A stretch of DNA of 64,000 bases from Gluconobacter sp. Dm-62 (GCF_018256155.1 NZ_JAERLY010000002.1:372001-436000), one strand, 5' to 3'; positions 27,781 through 36,466 are shown, numbered from the stretch's first letter. Notes: generated by a model not told the origin, from the sequence alone. A program made the numbers and translations.

Positions 27781-28151
27781 GAAATGGCAGTTCAAAAATA
27801 ATTCTAGTATTGTCTCATGAGAAGAAAATATCTCCATATCTTATCAAGTATTTTTGATAAGAAGATCTGTTTTATAGGAGTGAGTGGGCTTTTATTCGGC
27901 TGCTCAAAAAGGCCGATCTACCATCGGTGCTGTCAACGTTCATGAAAATTCCATACAGAACCAAGTATTCATTAAGCTGGTTTTGGCTGCCCTGGCGCAG
28001 TTTCGGCGCAACCCTATAGTTCAGTTTCGAATAAAGAGTGTCTGCTATGCGAAAAACCTTCTGCGAAGAACGTACGTCCTGAACGAGGCGACTACCGCCT
28101 GTCTGCTAAATCCACCCGATGGACAGCGCCTTACACACGGGCCCTGCATGA
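27781..28151. other. Gene-free AT-rich gap after the HNH gene
   Basis: No convincing gene. An 8-bp AT hairpin (CTTATCAA / TTGATAAG, 27840-27861) could weakly end HNH transcription. Repeat copy B lies at 28085-28110. An open frame of about 91 codons at 27884-28159 has no family features and atypical composition, so I do not call it. Confidence 0.5.
28085..28110. repeat. Palindromic repeat, copy B
   Basis: GAGGCGACTACCGCCTGTCTGC. The complement is CAGACAGGCGG-TAGT-CGCCTC, nearly identical to copy C at 33763-33782 (CAGACAGGCGG-CAGT-CGCCTAC), about 5.7 kb away. Confidence 0.6.
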
Positions 28152-29048
28152 TCAGATGATAAAGGACCGAAGTTCCATCACGTCGCGTTTGGGTGCGGTC
28201 CCAAACCTGCGGACATAGTCCCGACTGAACTGCGACGGGCTTTCATAACCGACTTCAAACGCGGCGTTTGAGACGCTGACGTCCTCTGACACCATGAGGC
28301 GGCGTGCTTCAAGCAGACGCAACTGTTTTTGATACTGGAGCGGCGTCATGGAGGTCAGCATTTTGAAATGCTGATGGAAAGACGAAAGACTCATGCGTGC
28401 AACAGCAGCAAGATGCTCAATCCTTACCGGCTTCGTAAAGTTGGCGCGCAGCAGATGAATGGCCTCTGCGACCCGTTGCATGTGACTGTCGGGCAGGACG
28501 AGTTTACAGATCTCGCCCGCATGAGGCCCTGTTAACAGCCAGAAACAGATTTCCCGCATGATCCCCGGCCAGAGGATCGGTAGTGCTGCAGGATTATCGA
28601 GCAGTCGTATAAGCCGTCGGATGCAATCCGCCAGATCTTCAGACAGGTCGGCGACGAAGACCCCGATACCCTGATCATTCGAGGGAAGGGGCGGCTGAGC
28701 GAGTTCCGACATGACCTCACGCAGGATACCTGCGTCCAGATCCAGGGTGATGCCGATATAGGGACATTCAGGGCTTGCTTCCGTCACGCGGCCAAGAGCG
28801 GGTATTTCAATGCTGACCAGAAGGAACGCCATGGCGCCATACTCAAAAATGGCATCACCAAACTCTACCGCCTTCGCGCCCTGAAGGGTGATGCAGAGCG
28901 ACGGTTTGTAGACCATGCCACTCGGCGGCGTCTTTTCGCTCAGTCTGATGATATTCAGACCGTCGAACGACGTCGTGCAAAGCCCATTCGCGCCACAACC
29001 CTGCGCGTCCAGATAGCAGGTTACAGCTCTGGCGAGAGATGAAGACAT
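28152..29048 (-). CDS. AraC-family transcriptional regulator
   Basis: About 298 residues: an N-terminal AraC_N-type (YqhC-like) sensor domain (SGMVYKPSLCITLQGAK, LLVSIEIPALGRV) and a C-terminal double HTH (RIEHLAAVARMSLSSFHQHFK, then FEVGYESPSQFSRDYVRRFG). The ATG at 29048 has GGAG 7 bases upstream; 29075 is an alternative. It is divergent from an SDR gene, the usual arrangement for regulators of aldehyde or alcohol reductases, so it probably controls that gene. Confidence 0.86.
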   Translation of the reverse strand: MSSSLARAVTCYLDAQGCGANGLCTTSFDGLNIIRLSEKTPPSGMVYKPSLCITLQGAKAVEFGDAIFEYGAMAFLLVSIEIPALGRVTEASPECPYIGITLDLDAGILREVMSELAQPPLPSNDQGIGVFVADLSEDLADCIRRLIRLLDNPAALPILWPGIMREICFWLLTGPHAGEICKLVLPDSHMQRVAEAIHLLRANFTKPVRIEHLAAVARMSLSSFHQHFKMLTSMTPLQYQKQLRLLEARRLMVSEDVSVSNAAFEVGYESPSQFSRDYVRRFGTAPKRDVMELRSFII

Positions 29049-29269
29049 GCCTTGCTCCGGCCCAAATTCTAACATCTCAATCTACGCCCTGCGCATGGCC
29101 TGAGCCAGACCATTGCAGGATCGGGCAAGAAATTTGGCAGTTCGGGCATTCGTCCTCCCGATAGGCACAGCTAACTATCGAACCCCTGTCGAGATCCATG
29201 GCGAGCGTCATCGGACTATCGACCATCACTTCCCAATAAGGGAATTTCTTACCTGTACAGGAGCCGGAC

Positions 29270-30184
29270 ATGAGCAAATGGACGACGTCCAACATTCCAG
29301 ACATAAATGACCGCTCATTCGTCGTAACCGGGACAGGCGGCCTCGGGTTTGAAGATGCGCTGGCGCTCGCGCGCGCCGGAGCAACGGTCATTCTCGCCGG
29401 ACGAAACCCGGGCAAAGGCGCGGAAGCTATTGCCCGGATCAAAAGGGACACTCCCAAGGCCGCCATCAGCTTTGAAGCTCTTGATCTGGCTGATCTTGCG
29501 TCAATTGCCGCGTTTGGCGAACGTCTGCGTAGCCAACACGACCATCTCGACGTGCTTATCAACAATGCCGGCGTGATGATGCCACCCACACGCAAAGTGA
29601 CCCCGGATGGCTTCGAACTGCAGTTCGGAACCAATTATCTTGGACATTTCGCACTCACCGCGCATTTGCTGCCCCTGCTTCGAAAGGGGAACCATCCGCG
29701 CGTTGTAACACTCTCCAGTATTGCCGCGCGTGACGGTCAGATCGCGTTTGACGATCTTCAGGCCGCACATAGTTATAAGCCCATGCCGGTCTATAGCCAG
29801 TCCAAGCTGGCTTGCCTGATGTTTGCGTTGGAACTTCAGCGTCGCAGCGACGCGGGAAACTGGGGGATCACCAGTATCGCAGCCCATCCTGGCATCTCGC
29901 GTACCGATCTGCTTCCGAACGGAGCCGGGGCTTCGAGTATATTGGGCCTTGCGCGGCGGATATTGTGGTTTCTCTTCCAGCCGGCCGGCCAGGGCGCACT
30001 CCCGACACTTTTCGCCGCGACGTCATCGGAGGCAAAGGGCGGCTGCTATTATGGCCCCGACAGGCTGAGCGAGACACGGGGGTATCCCACCGCTGCCAAA
30101 ATACCTCCCGCCGCACTCGACCGGCAGGATGCTGCCCGCCTGTGGGATATCTCCGAACAGCTTACCCGTATGCAATTCGGGTAA
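29270..30184 (+). CDS. Short-chain dehydrogenase/reductase (retinol-dehydrogenase-like)
   Basis: A 304-residue SDR with the catalytic YSQSK, NNAG motif and SSIAARDG. The cofactor motif reads VVTG-TGGLGFE, one residue shorter than the usual TGxxxGxG (commonly TGATGGLG), which looks like an in-frame loss of one codon. ATG at 29270 follows AGGAGCCGGAC. Divergent from the AraC gene, which likely regulates it. Substrate unknown. Confidence 0.85.
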   Translation: MSKWTTSNIPDINDRSFVVTGTGGLGFEDALALARAGATVILAGRNPGKGAEAIARIKRDTPKAAISFEALDLADLASIAAFGERLRSQHDHLDVLINNAGVMMPPTRKVTPDGFELQFGTNYLGHFALTAHLLPLLRKGNHPRVVTLSSIAARDGQIAFDDLQAAHSYKPMPVYSQSKLACLMFALELQRRSDAGNWGITSIAAHPGISRTDLLPNGAGASSILGLARRILWFLFQPAGQGALPTLFAATSSEAKGGCYYGPDRLSETRGYPTAAKIPPAALDRQDAARLWDISEQLTRMQFG

Positions 30185-30280
30185 GAATGTCGGCTTTCGG
30201 CAGGCCTACATACCCGCGTGGGGCGGCAGCTATGTAGGCGAAGGCGGCAGGTCCGCTTACGCCTACATTCAAGACATTCC
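30185..30280. repeat. Nested palindromic repeats, copy D
   Basis: GCCTACAT at 30204-30211, its complement ATGTAGGC at 30232-30239 and a second GCCTACAT at 30261-30268 can form two mutually exclusive hairpins. The middle carries AGGCGGCAGG, as in copy C, and GAATGTC (30185) pairs with GACATTC (30273). Confidence 0.55.
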
Positions 30281-30362
30281 ACCCGTCAGAGATATTTTCG
30301 TAAAGCCGACATTCACTCCATATTTCAGCTCGGCCACATTGCAGGGCAGACTTCACGACAAG

Positions 30363-30397
30363 GTAGGTGAAGAGATGAAATCTCTCTCACCTAACCC
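30363..30397. terminator. Long hairpin between convergent genes, terminator-like
   Basis: GGTAGGTGAAGAGAT and ATCTCTCTCACCTAACC form a stem of about 15 bp with a 3-base loop. It lies between the convergent SDR and hydrolase genes, but there is no T-run, so termination is inference. Confidence 0.45.
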
Positions 30398-30426
30398 TAT
30401 GACATCACATCCTCATGCCGTGATCT

Positions 30427-31263
30427 TCAGCCGGCAATGAACGACAGGATATCGGCATTGATAACGTCTGCATGTGTTGTGTGCATGCCATGCGGGTAGC
30501 CGGGATAGATCTTCAGCGTGCTGTTCTGAAGCAGCTTGTCCTGAAGAATTGCCGCATTCTTGTAAGGCACGACCTGATCATCATCGCCCTGCAGCACAAG
30601 TGTCGGTACGGTGATGGCTTTCAGGTCTTCCGTCTGGTCAGTTTCGGAGAACGCTTTAATCCCTTCATAATGAGCCTTGGCACTTCCCGTCATGCCCTGG
30701 CGCCACCAGTTGCGGATCGTCCCTTCGGAAATCTCGGCGCCAGAGCGGTTGAAACCGTAGAACGGACCTGTGGGGACATCGAGAAAGAACTGCGCCCGAT
30801 TAGCTGCCAGTCCGGCGCGCAGTCGATCAAGCACTTCGATCGGGGCGCCTTCAGGGCTGCGCTCTGTCTGCACCATCAGAGGTGGAACTGCACTGATAAG
30901 TACAGCTTTGGCGACACGTCCCTGAGGCTGCCCATATTTTGCGACATAGCGGGCCACCTGTCCGCCGCCTGTTGAATGCCCAACATGGATGGCGTTTTTC
31001 AGATCAAGATGCTCGACGACAGCCGAAGTATCGGCCGCGTAATGGTCCATGTCATGACCGTCACTCACCTGTGTCGAGCGTCCATGACCGCGGCGGTCAT
31101 GCGCAATGACGCGAAACCCCTTGCTCAGAAAGAACAGCATCTGCGCATCCCAGTCATCGGCACTCAGCGGCCATCCATGATGGAAAACAATTGGCTGGGC
31201 ATCCTTTGGCCCCCAGTCCTTGTAGAAAATCTCTACGCCATCAGATGTCGTGACGAAGGGCAT
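30427..31263 (-). CDS. Alpha/beta hydrolase (non-heme chloroperoxidase-like)
   Basis: About 278 residues. The catalytic triad is visible: GHSTGGG (Ser), LQGDDDQVVP (Asp) and the C-terminal YPHGMHTTH (His), with HHGWPLSADDW at the oxyanion hole. This is the cofactor-free haloperoxidase/esterase group. The ATG at 31263 has AGGAGA 6 bases upstream. Its promoter at 31302-31332 has a 19-bp spacer covered by a perfect MerR-type dyad, and the MerR gene lies divergently right beside it. Confidence 0.88.
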   Translation of the reverse strand: MPFVTTSDGVEIFYKDWGPKDAQPIVFHHGWPLSADDWDAQMLFFLSKGFRVIAHDRRGHGRSTQVSDGHDMDHYAADTSAVVEHLDLKNAIHVGHSTGGGQVARYVAKYGQPQGRVAKAVLISAVPPLMVQTERSPEGAPIEVLDRLRAGLAANRAQFFLDVPTGPFYGFNRSGAEISEGTIRNWWRQGMTGSAKAHYEGIKAFSETDQTEDLKAITVPTLVLQGDDDQVVPYKNAAILQDKLLQNSTLKIYPGYPHGMHTTHADVINADILSFIAG

Positions 31264-31301
31264 GGTACTTCTCCTGCGCATTTAGAACTGATATTGCTCA
31301 G

Positions 31302-31332
31302 ACGCTAACGTTGAACATAAGTTCAACGTCAA
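31302..31332 (-). promoter_or_regulatory. MerR-type promoter P1 with perfect dyad (hydrolase gene)
   Basis: On the minus strand: -35 TTGACG (31332-31327), a 19-base spacer and -10 TAGCGT (31307-31302). The spacer is almost filled by the inverted repeat ACGTTGAAC-N4-GTTCAACGT (31308-31329). A 19-bp spacer with a central dyad is the hallmark of MerR-activated promoters. Confidence 0.8.
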
Positions 31333-31358
31333 GATGAATTTACAATAGAAGACTGAAG

Positions 31359-31868
31359 ATGAAGATTGGAGATCTAGCCCGGAAAACCGGTCTTGCGACG
31401 TCTAAAATCCGGTTTTATGAGCGCATCGGACTGTTGAAAACGGTCGATCGTCGTCCCAATGGCTACCGGACCTATCCACCGCAGGCCGTGATGATCCTGG
31501 GCCTCATTACAACGGCGCAGCGAGCGGGATTTGCGCTGGACGAAATCCGCGTCTTACTGCCCTCTGATCTGGCACATTGGGATCATACCGCACTGATGGA
31601 CGCTCTGACTCGCAAGGTGGCGGATATTGAAGCCCTTCAGGCTCGCCTGGCCCAGAGCAAGATTCATCTGCTTCACCTGATCGAAGATATTCAGGCACGG
31701 CCTGCTGACATGGACTGTGCAACCAATGCCCATCGTGTCCTGACAAATATCATTACAGAGCCTCCCGAAGACCTGACCGTCACTTCAGACGATATACGCC
31801 TTCTGGACAAGACAGACCGCCGCCAGTCGGTAAATTCAGGCCCACGTAAAAAGGCTGCCCTCCCTTAA
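31359..31868 (+). CDS. MerR-family transcriptional activator
   Basis: A 169-residue MerR protein: the winged HTH is IGDLARKTGLATSKIRFYERIGLL and the second helix part NGYRTYPPQAV, followed by a coiled-coil dimer helix and a short tail with only one cysteine (DMDCATN). It lacks the SoxR four-cysteine cluster and the metal-binding cysteines of MerR or CueR, so the signal is more likely an organic electrophile. It lies divergently from the hydrolase and shares its operator. Its stop overlaps the DJ-1 gene stop (TTAA) convergently. Confidence 0.88.
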   Translation: MKIGDLARKTGLATSKIRFYERIGLLKTVDRRPNGYRTYPPQAVMILGLITTAQRAGFALDEIRVLLPSDLAHWDHTALMDALTRKVADIEALQARLAQSKIHLLHLIEDIQARPADMDCATNAHRVLTNIITEPPEDLTVTSDDIRLLDKTDRRQSVNSGPRKKAALP

Positions 31869-32557
31869 GATCGTCCCAGAAGAGCTACGACTTTCGCTGC
31901 TGTCGCTCTGGCAGAAAAAGGGTTCTGTCCCGTCACCAGTCGTCCATCCGTCACGACATGAGACATGAACGGCAGGATTGCCTTTTCATATATCGCGCTC
32001 CGTGCCTTCACCTGCGCTTCCGCATTATAGGGGACCTCCCGCGCGACACCCGCCAGTCTCTCCTCGGTCCATGAAAAACCGGTGATCTTTCGTCCGCAGA
32101 CCAGAAAAGAGCTATCTGCAAGTCGGGTGTTCAGAAGCCCGCAGTAACCGTGACAGACAGCGGACACGATGCCGCCCTTTTCCCAGATTGCCCTGGTGAT
32201 GCTCTGAACACCTTCACTGTCCGGAAAGTCCCACATCACACCGTGCCCCCCGGTAAAGTAGATCGCGTCATACTCCTCGGGTCGTACATCATCAGGACTC
32301 CGCGTAGAGTCCAGTAAGGCCATTTTCGCCGGATCGTTTAGCCAGTCCTTGGCCGACTGATCGCACATGGGCCATTTCAAAGCTTTGGGCTCAAGTGGAA
32401 CCTTCCCGCCCCGGGGACTGACAATGTGTTGTTCATACCCCTCAGCGGCGAACACATCCCAGGCATGTGTAAGTTCCGATAGCCACAACCCGGTAGGATG
32501 CACTGGACTGTCGAAATGAGCGATGTTGGTGGCAGCGTGAAGGATACGGCGGTTCAT
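31865..32557 (-). CDS. DJ-1/PfpI-family protein (Hsp31-like)
   Basis: A 230-residue class I glutamine-amidotransferase-fold protein. The nucleophile elbow is SAVCHGYCGLL (Cys of the family), with IYFTGGHGVMWDFP before it. Members act as glyoxalase III-type or chaperone-like enzymes against reactive carbonyls. Its promoter (32600-32630) has the same 19-bp-spacer MerR architecture as the hydrolase gene, so it is probably in the same regulon. Convergent with merR. Confidence 0.85.
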   Translation of the reverse strand: MNRRILHAATNIAHFDSPVHPTGLWLSELTHAWDVFAAEGYEQHIVSPRGGKVPLEPKALKWPMCDQSAKDWLNDPAKMALLDSTRSPDDVRPEEYDAIYFTGGHGVMWDFPDSEGVQSITRAIWEKGGIVSAVCHGYCGLLNTRLADSSFLVCGRKITGFSWTEERLAGVAREVPYNAEAQVKARSAIYEKAILPFMSHVVTDGRLVTGQNPFSARATAAKVVALLGRS

Positions 32558-32599
32558 GACTAGCCCCTTTCGTGTGGCAGGGTACTCACCCCCCTTCCT

Positions 32600-32630
32600 G
32601 CTGTAACGTTTGAGCCTACTTTAAGGTCAA
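32600..32630 (-). promoter_or_regulatory. MerR-type promoter P2 (DJ-1/PfpI gene)
   Basis: Minus strand: -35 TTGACC (32630-32625), 19-base spacer, -10 TACAGC (32605-32600). The -35 side TTGAC-N-TTAAA and the -10 side CAAACGTTA match P1 and P3. Confidence 0.7.
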
Positions 32631-32638
32631 GATGCTGT

Positions 32639-32669
32639 TTGACATTAAATCTGACTTCAACGTTAGGCT
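32639..32669 (+). promoter_or_regulatory. MerR-type promoter P3 (NAD(P)-binding protein gene)
   Basis: Plus strand: -35 TTGACA (32639-32644), 19-base spacer, -10 TAGGCT (32664-32669). The spacer ends TTCAACGT as in P1. It also shows that an ATG at 32632 lies upstream of transcription and cannot be the start. Confidence 0.75.
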
Positions 32670-32703
32670 GCATGTCCAACAGTCGACAGACAAGGCGAAG
32701 CAC

Positions 32704-33636
32704 ATGCAAACAATTCTGGGCGCGAACGGGCAGATCGCCACCGAACTGGCGCGAAGCCTACGTTATCATCATACGGATGAACTGCGGCTGGTGAGCCGCA
32801 ATCCCCGCAAGGTCAATGAAGATGACACCCTTATGGCGGCGGACCTTATGGACGCCCGGCAGACGATCGAAGCGGTGAAAGGCAGCCAGACCGTCTACTT
32901 CACCGCTGGCCTGCCTCCAGATAGCAGGCTTTGGGAAGAGCGGTTTCCGGTCATGCTGAAGAACGCCTTACAGGCATGCCGAACGGCGGGCGCCAGTTTT
33001 GCCTATTTCGACAATACGTACATGTATCCGCAGAACAGCCAGATCCAGACGGAGGAAACACGCTTCGCCCCGGTTGGCCGAAAAGGACGGGTGCGCGCCG
33101 CAATGGCCTCGATGGTGCTGGAAGAAATGGCCCGGGGAGAGATTCCTGTGCTCATCGCCCGTGCGCCGGAATTCTACGGCCCGGGGAAAACGCAGAGCTT
33201 CACCAACGCCCTGATTATCAACAGGCTGAAAGCTGGCAAAAAACCTCTGGTTCCTGTCCGTGACGATACGCGCCGGACCCTCATCTGGACGCCGGATGCA
33301 AGCCGTGCGCTGGCAACCCTGGGCAATACGCCGGATGCTTTTGGACAGACGTGGCATCTGCCCTGCTGTGATGATCGGCCGACCTATAAGACATTCGTCA
33401 CCATGGCGAGCGGGATTTTCGGTCGAACGCCTTCCTATTCGGTAATCGGCAAGTGGCTGCTGATCCTCGCAGGGGTTTTTTCAAAACAGGTGCGCGAGAT
33501 CAGAGAACTACTGCCCCGCTACGAGCAGGACAACTTCTTTGCCTCAACGAAATTCAAACGCCGTTTCCTCGAGTTTTCCGTGACGACATATGAAGAGGGG
33601 CTGGAACTGATCGGGAGGGAGCAGAAAGATCGATGA
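32704..33636 (+). CDS. NAD(P)-binding Rossmann protein, NmrA/epimerase-like
   Basis: About 310 residues. It begins QTILGANGQIATELARSL (nucleotide-binding GANGxIA) and has FAYFDNTYMYP in the position of the SDR active site. It resembles NAD-dependent epimerase/dehydratase-fold proteins of unknown substrate. The start at 32704 is fixed by promoter P3 upstream. Divergent from the DJ-1 gene, with back-to-back MerR-type promoters, so I infer co-induction. Confidence 0.82.
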   Translation: MQTILGANGQIATELARSLRYHHTDELRLVSRNPRKVNEDDTLMAADLMDARQTIEAVKGSQTVYFTAGLPPDSRLWEERFPVMLKNALQACRTAGASFAYFDNTYMYPQNSQIQTEETRFAPVGRKGRVRAAMASMVLEEMARGEIPVLIARAPEFYGPGKTQSFTNALIINRLKAGKKPLVPVRDDTRRTLIWTPDASRALATLGNTPDAFGQTWHLPCCDDRPTYKTFVTMASGIFGRTPSYSVIGKWLLILAGVFSKQVREIRELLPRYEQDNFFASTKFKRRFLEFSVTTYEEGLELIGREQKDR

Positions 33637-33711
33637 AGCCTTCCTTTAGGCGTTCAAGATCAGAACAATCATCGATGATGTGTCTGCTTCTGATTACTCA
33701 ATGCCTATAGC

Positions 33712-33784
33712 GGACGTTCCGTTTGCCCCCCCTGAACTGCCTGTCTGCTCATAATATAAAACCAGACAGGCGGCAGTCGCCTAC
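33712..33784. repeat. Palindromic repeat, copy C, with a GGACGTTCCGTTT motif
   Basis: 33739-33747 GCCTGTCTG pairs with CAGACAGGC at 33763-33771 (9 bp), and the latter runs into CGGCAGTCGCCTACATT, matching copies B and D. Just before it, GGACGTTCCGTTT plus a C7 run (33712-33733) is nearly repeated at 36544-36565. Confidence 0.6.
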
Positions 33785-33871
33785 ATTGCGGACTTACTGT
33801 CAGGATGGAAAGCGTCTGCAGAGCGGACATCTCGGTTGTCAGCGATACAATATTTGATCTTCTTAGATCGG

Positions 33872-34471
33872 TTACTGCTCTTTCTTGAATACATCCTGGA
33901 AGATGAGCGGCCCCCAGACGCGGCCACGTGCATGGACCAATGCGCCACCTTCGCTGAGCTTTCCCAGGTTAACGGGAGCGAACCCGAGTTCTCTGGCCAA
34001 GGCCGCGACAGGTGCGATCGCATCATTATTGTCGCTCGACAGAAAGACGACCCGATGGCCGCCTTCGACGATCGCATCAGTGGCCAAGGTAGCTGCAATC
34101 AGGTGGTTGAACCCTTTCACGTAATTGGCTCCGGTGAACGCCTTCGCGGCGTATGGGGAAGAGAGGAGACCGTCCATCTCTTCAAGAGGCGCCAACGAAT
34201 TCATCGCGTCGATGACAGTCTTGCCTTGCCAGGTCGGGAGGATCTTCGCTACCTCGCCATGCTGCTCGAACGGAACTGCCAGAATGACGGTATCGGCTTG
34301 CACCGCGTCCTGTAGCGAGGTTGCGATGACCGTCGGCCCAATCGCTCGAGCCTGCGGCGTCAGGACTTCAGGGGACTGACGATTTGCAACAGACACCGGG
34401 ATATTTTTACGGACGAAGGCATGAGCGAGGGCTTGCCCAATTCTGCCAAAACCTATGATCGCGTAACTCAT
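33872..34471 (-). CDS. NADPH-dependent F420-reductase-like protein
   Basis: A 199-residue dinucleotide-binding protein of the F420-dependent NADP reductase family. MSYAIIGFGRIGQAL is the Rossmann start, then NRQSPEVL, ILAVPFEQH and KTVIDAMNSL. Such proteins are common as short NADP oxidoreductases outside F420-using bacteria, so true F420 use is doubtful. It lies 89 bases after the SDR gene on the same strand and may share a transcript. Confidence 0.8.
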   Translation of the reverse strand: MSYAIIGFGRIGQALAHAFVRKNIPVSVANRQSPEVLTPQARAIGPTVIATSLQDAVQADTVILAVPFEQHGEVAKILPTWQGKTVIDAMNSLAPLEEMDGLLSSPYAAKAFTGANYVKGFNHLIAATLATDAIVEGGHRVVFLSSDNNDAIAPVAALARELGFAPVNLGKLSEGGALVHARGRVWGPLIFQDVFKKEQ

Positions 34472-34559
34472 TGTCGTATTTCCAATTTTTGTTCACGGGA
34501 ATATCGCAGAAAGTGGGAAGCGTTCAGCAGCGAACGCGTCCCACTCTTCGGTAGTGGGC

Positions 34560-35294
34560 TCAGATGGCCGAGAAGCCCCCATCGACACAGAGCTCCATTC
34601 CGTTCACGAAGCTCGATGCCTCTGAAGCCAGAAACAGCGCGGCAGTGGCAATTTCCTCAGGGCGGCCCATCGTTCCTCGCGGGATAAGGGATTCGAACAT
34701 CTGCTTGGCTTCCGGGGTCAGAACCTGATCCTGCATCGGTGTGGCAATCGGCCCTGGATGCAGCACGTTCACCCGTATATTTCTGGTTTTCAGCTCGTTG
34801 AGCCATCCGCGAGCGAAGGCATGCAGTGTCGCCTTGCTCGCTGCATATACGCTGTAGCCTGGAAAACCTTTGATCGCCGCAACAGAGCCGGTCATGAAGA
34901 TCGACCCACCGTCGTTGAACAGCGGCAGCGCCTTTTGGACCGTGAACAGCGTACCACGTACATTCAGGTTGAAGGTCGTGTCGAAGTGCTGCTCGGTAAT
35001 CTCACCCAAGGGGAGGGCTTCGCCTGTGCCTGCACTGGCATACAGAATGTCGATCTTGCCCTTTTCACGTTTGACCGTCTCGAAGAGACGGTCAAGGTCA
35101 TCAAGGCTGGCCGCATCGCCGCGCACGCCCGTTACGTTTCGGCCGATTTGTCTAACGGCCTCGTCCAGCGTTTCCTGTCTCCGTCCCGTGATGAAAACAT
35201 AAGCTCCTTCTTCAACGAATAGCTTAGCGCTCGCCAGTGCCATGCCGCTTGATCCACCCGTAATGACGGCGACTTTACCTTCAAGCTTTCCCAT
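34560..35294 (-). CDS. SDR-family oxidoreductase
   Basis: A 244-residue SDR of the FabG-like group. The cofactor motif is ITGGSSGMALAS, with Ala in place of the last glycine, a variant seen in this subgroup, then NLNVRGTLF, active-site YAASK and the C-terminal GRPEEIATAALFLASEASSFVNG. Divergent from the LysR gene at 35570, which probably regulates it. Substrate unknown. Confidence 0.88.
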   Translation of the reverse strand: MGKLEGKVAVITGGSSGMALASAKLFVEEGAYVFITGRRQETLDEAVRQIGRNVTGVRGDAASLDDLDRLFETVKREKGKIDILYASAGTGEALPLGEITEQHFDTTFNLNVRGTLFTVQKALPLFNDGGSIFMTGSVAAIKGFPGYSVYAASKATLHAFARGWLNELKTRNIRVNVLHPGPIATPMQDQVLTPEAKQMFESLIPRGTMGRPEEIATAALFLASEASSFVNGMELCVDGGFSAI

Positions 35295-35569
35295 GAGTTT
35301 TCTTCCTGAGTTTGTCTGTGGTTGATCGGGAGATGTCCCGTATCATTCAAAGTGGAGTGGCTCTTGTCGAAGGACGAGTGCGCAACCGCGCATATCGGTG
35401 GTGCGGAATCGATCCGGTCTTTTAATTGACGCCGACCGAATGCTCGGGCCTTACTGGCTAGAAGACAACGAGAATACTCTCTTTGCTTATTAAGATCGCA
35501 TGATGTTCAGGAGTGTGACGTGTCGAGTATGGTCTTAAAAAGACCTGCCTTGCGGTGCCAGGACGCACC

Positions 35570-36466
35570 ATGATCGACTGGGATGACGTCCGTTATTTTT
35601 TAGCAGTCGCGCGGGGTGGTTCGGTCAGGGCTGCAGCCAGTCTCCTGAAGGTCAATCACTCGACAGTGCTGCGTCGTATCGCTCAACTTGAAGAGCGCCT
35701 TGGGGCGCAGATGTTCGAGAAGCTACCTTCGGGCTACCGCCTGACTTTGGCGGGGGATGAGATCATTGAGTTCGCGACCCAGATGGAAGCGTCTTCTCAT
35801 CAGTTGGAGACACGCGTTCTTGGCCGTGACCAGAGCGTACGTGGACTTTTGCGAGTGACGTTGCCACCGTTCTTTGCGACCCATCTTCTGATGCCGGATC
35901 TCGCGGAGTTTGCTCGCCTGCACCCGGATATCGAGATGGATGTCGTGCCAACAGGCGCGGTCGCCAACCTGACTAATCGGGAAGCTGACATCGCCATCCG
36001 CATCGTGCTGGACCGTAACACGCTGCCTCTCAATCTTCACGGTTTGATCGGCCCTGTCTTATCCAGTGGCATCTATATGTCTCGCGATCTCCTGGCCTCG
36101 TGGCGCTCGGAGATGCCAGCCTCCATGCGCTGGATCGTCACAAATACGGATGGACGTCCTGGATGGGCTCATGACGGAGAAGTTCGCACCAAAGGAGCTC
36201 TGTTTAGGACACCGGACTCTGAAACGCAGATTATTGCCGTGCAACAGGGGATCGGGATGACGAAGCTTCCGTGCTTCGTGGGTGACGCGGACCCTCTGCT
36301 GGTCAGGGTTCCGGGCACCGAGTTGTATGGCCACGGAACGCTGTGGCTTTTAACTCAGGGAGAGACACGCAATACAAAACGCGTGAGGCTCTTTGCCGAG
36401 TTTATATCCCGGAGGCTTGTGGTCCATGCTGCGCTTCTCGCGGGCACTTCCTCATCGAGCAATTGA
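35570..36466 (+). CDS. LysR-family transcriptional regulator
   Basis: About 298 residues: HTH WDDVRYFLAVARGGSVRAAASLLKVNHSTVLRRIAQLEE, effector domain from RGLLRVTLPPFFATHLL. I start at MIDWDDV (35570); 35555 is also open. It faces the SDR gene 34560-35294 across a 275-base gap and is the likely regulator of it and of the following F420-reductase-like gene. Effector unknown. Confidence 0.86.
   Translation: MIDWDDVRYFLAVARGGSVRAAASLLKVNHSTVLRRIAQLEERLGAQMFEKLPSGYRLTLAGDEIIEFATQMEASSHQLETRVLGRDQSVRGLLRVTLPPFFATHLLMPDLAEFARLHPDIEMDVVPTGAVANLTNREADIAIRIVLDRNTLPLNLHGLIGPVLSSGIYMSRDLLASWRSEMPASMRWIVTNTDGRPGWAHDGEVRTKGALFRTPDSETQIIAVQQGIGMTKLPCFVGDADPLLVRVPGTELYGHGTLWLLTQGETRNTKRVRLFAEFISRRLVVHAALLAGTSSSSN

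Noticed and set aside
27840-27861. The AT hairpin as a strong terminator for the HNH gene
   Set aside because: The stem is pure AT, with no run of T after it, so termination would be weak at best.
27884-28159. Open frame of 91 codons after the HNH gene
   Set aside because: It has no family features, spans a palindromic repeat and overlaps the end of the AraC gene, so it is probably chance.
33872-34471. True F420-dependent reductase
   Set aside because: Family members without F420 are common, and I see no F420 biosynthesis genes in this window, so only the family label is kept.
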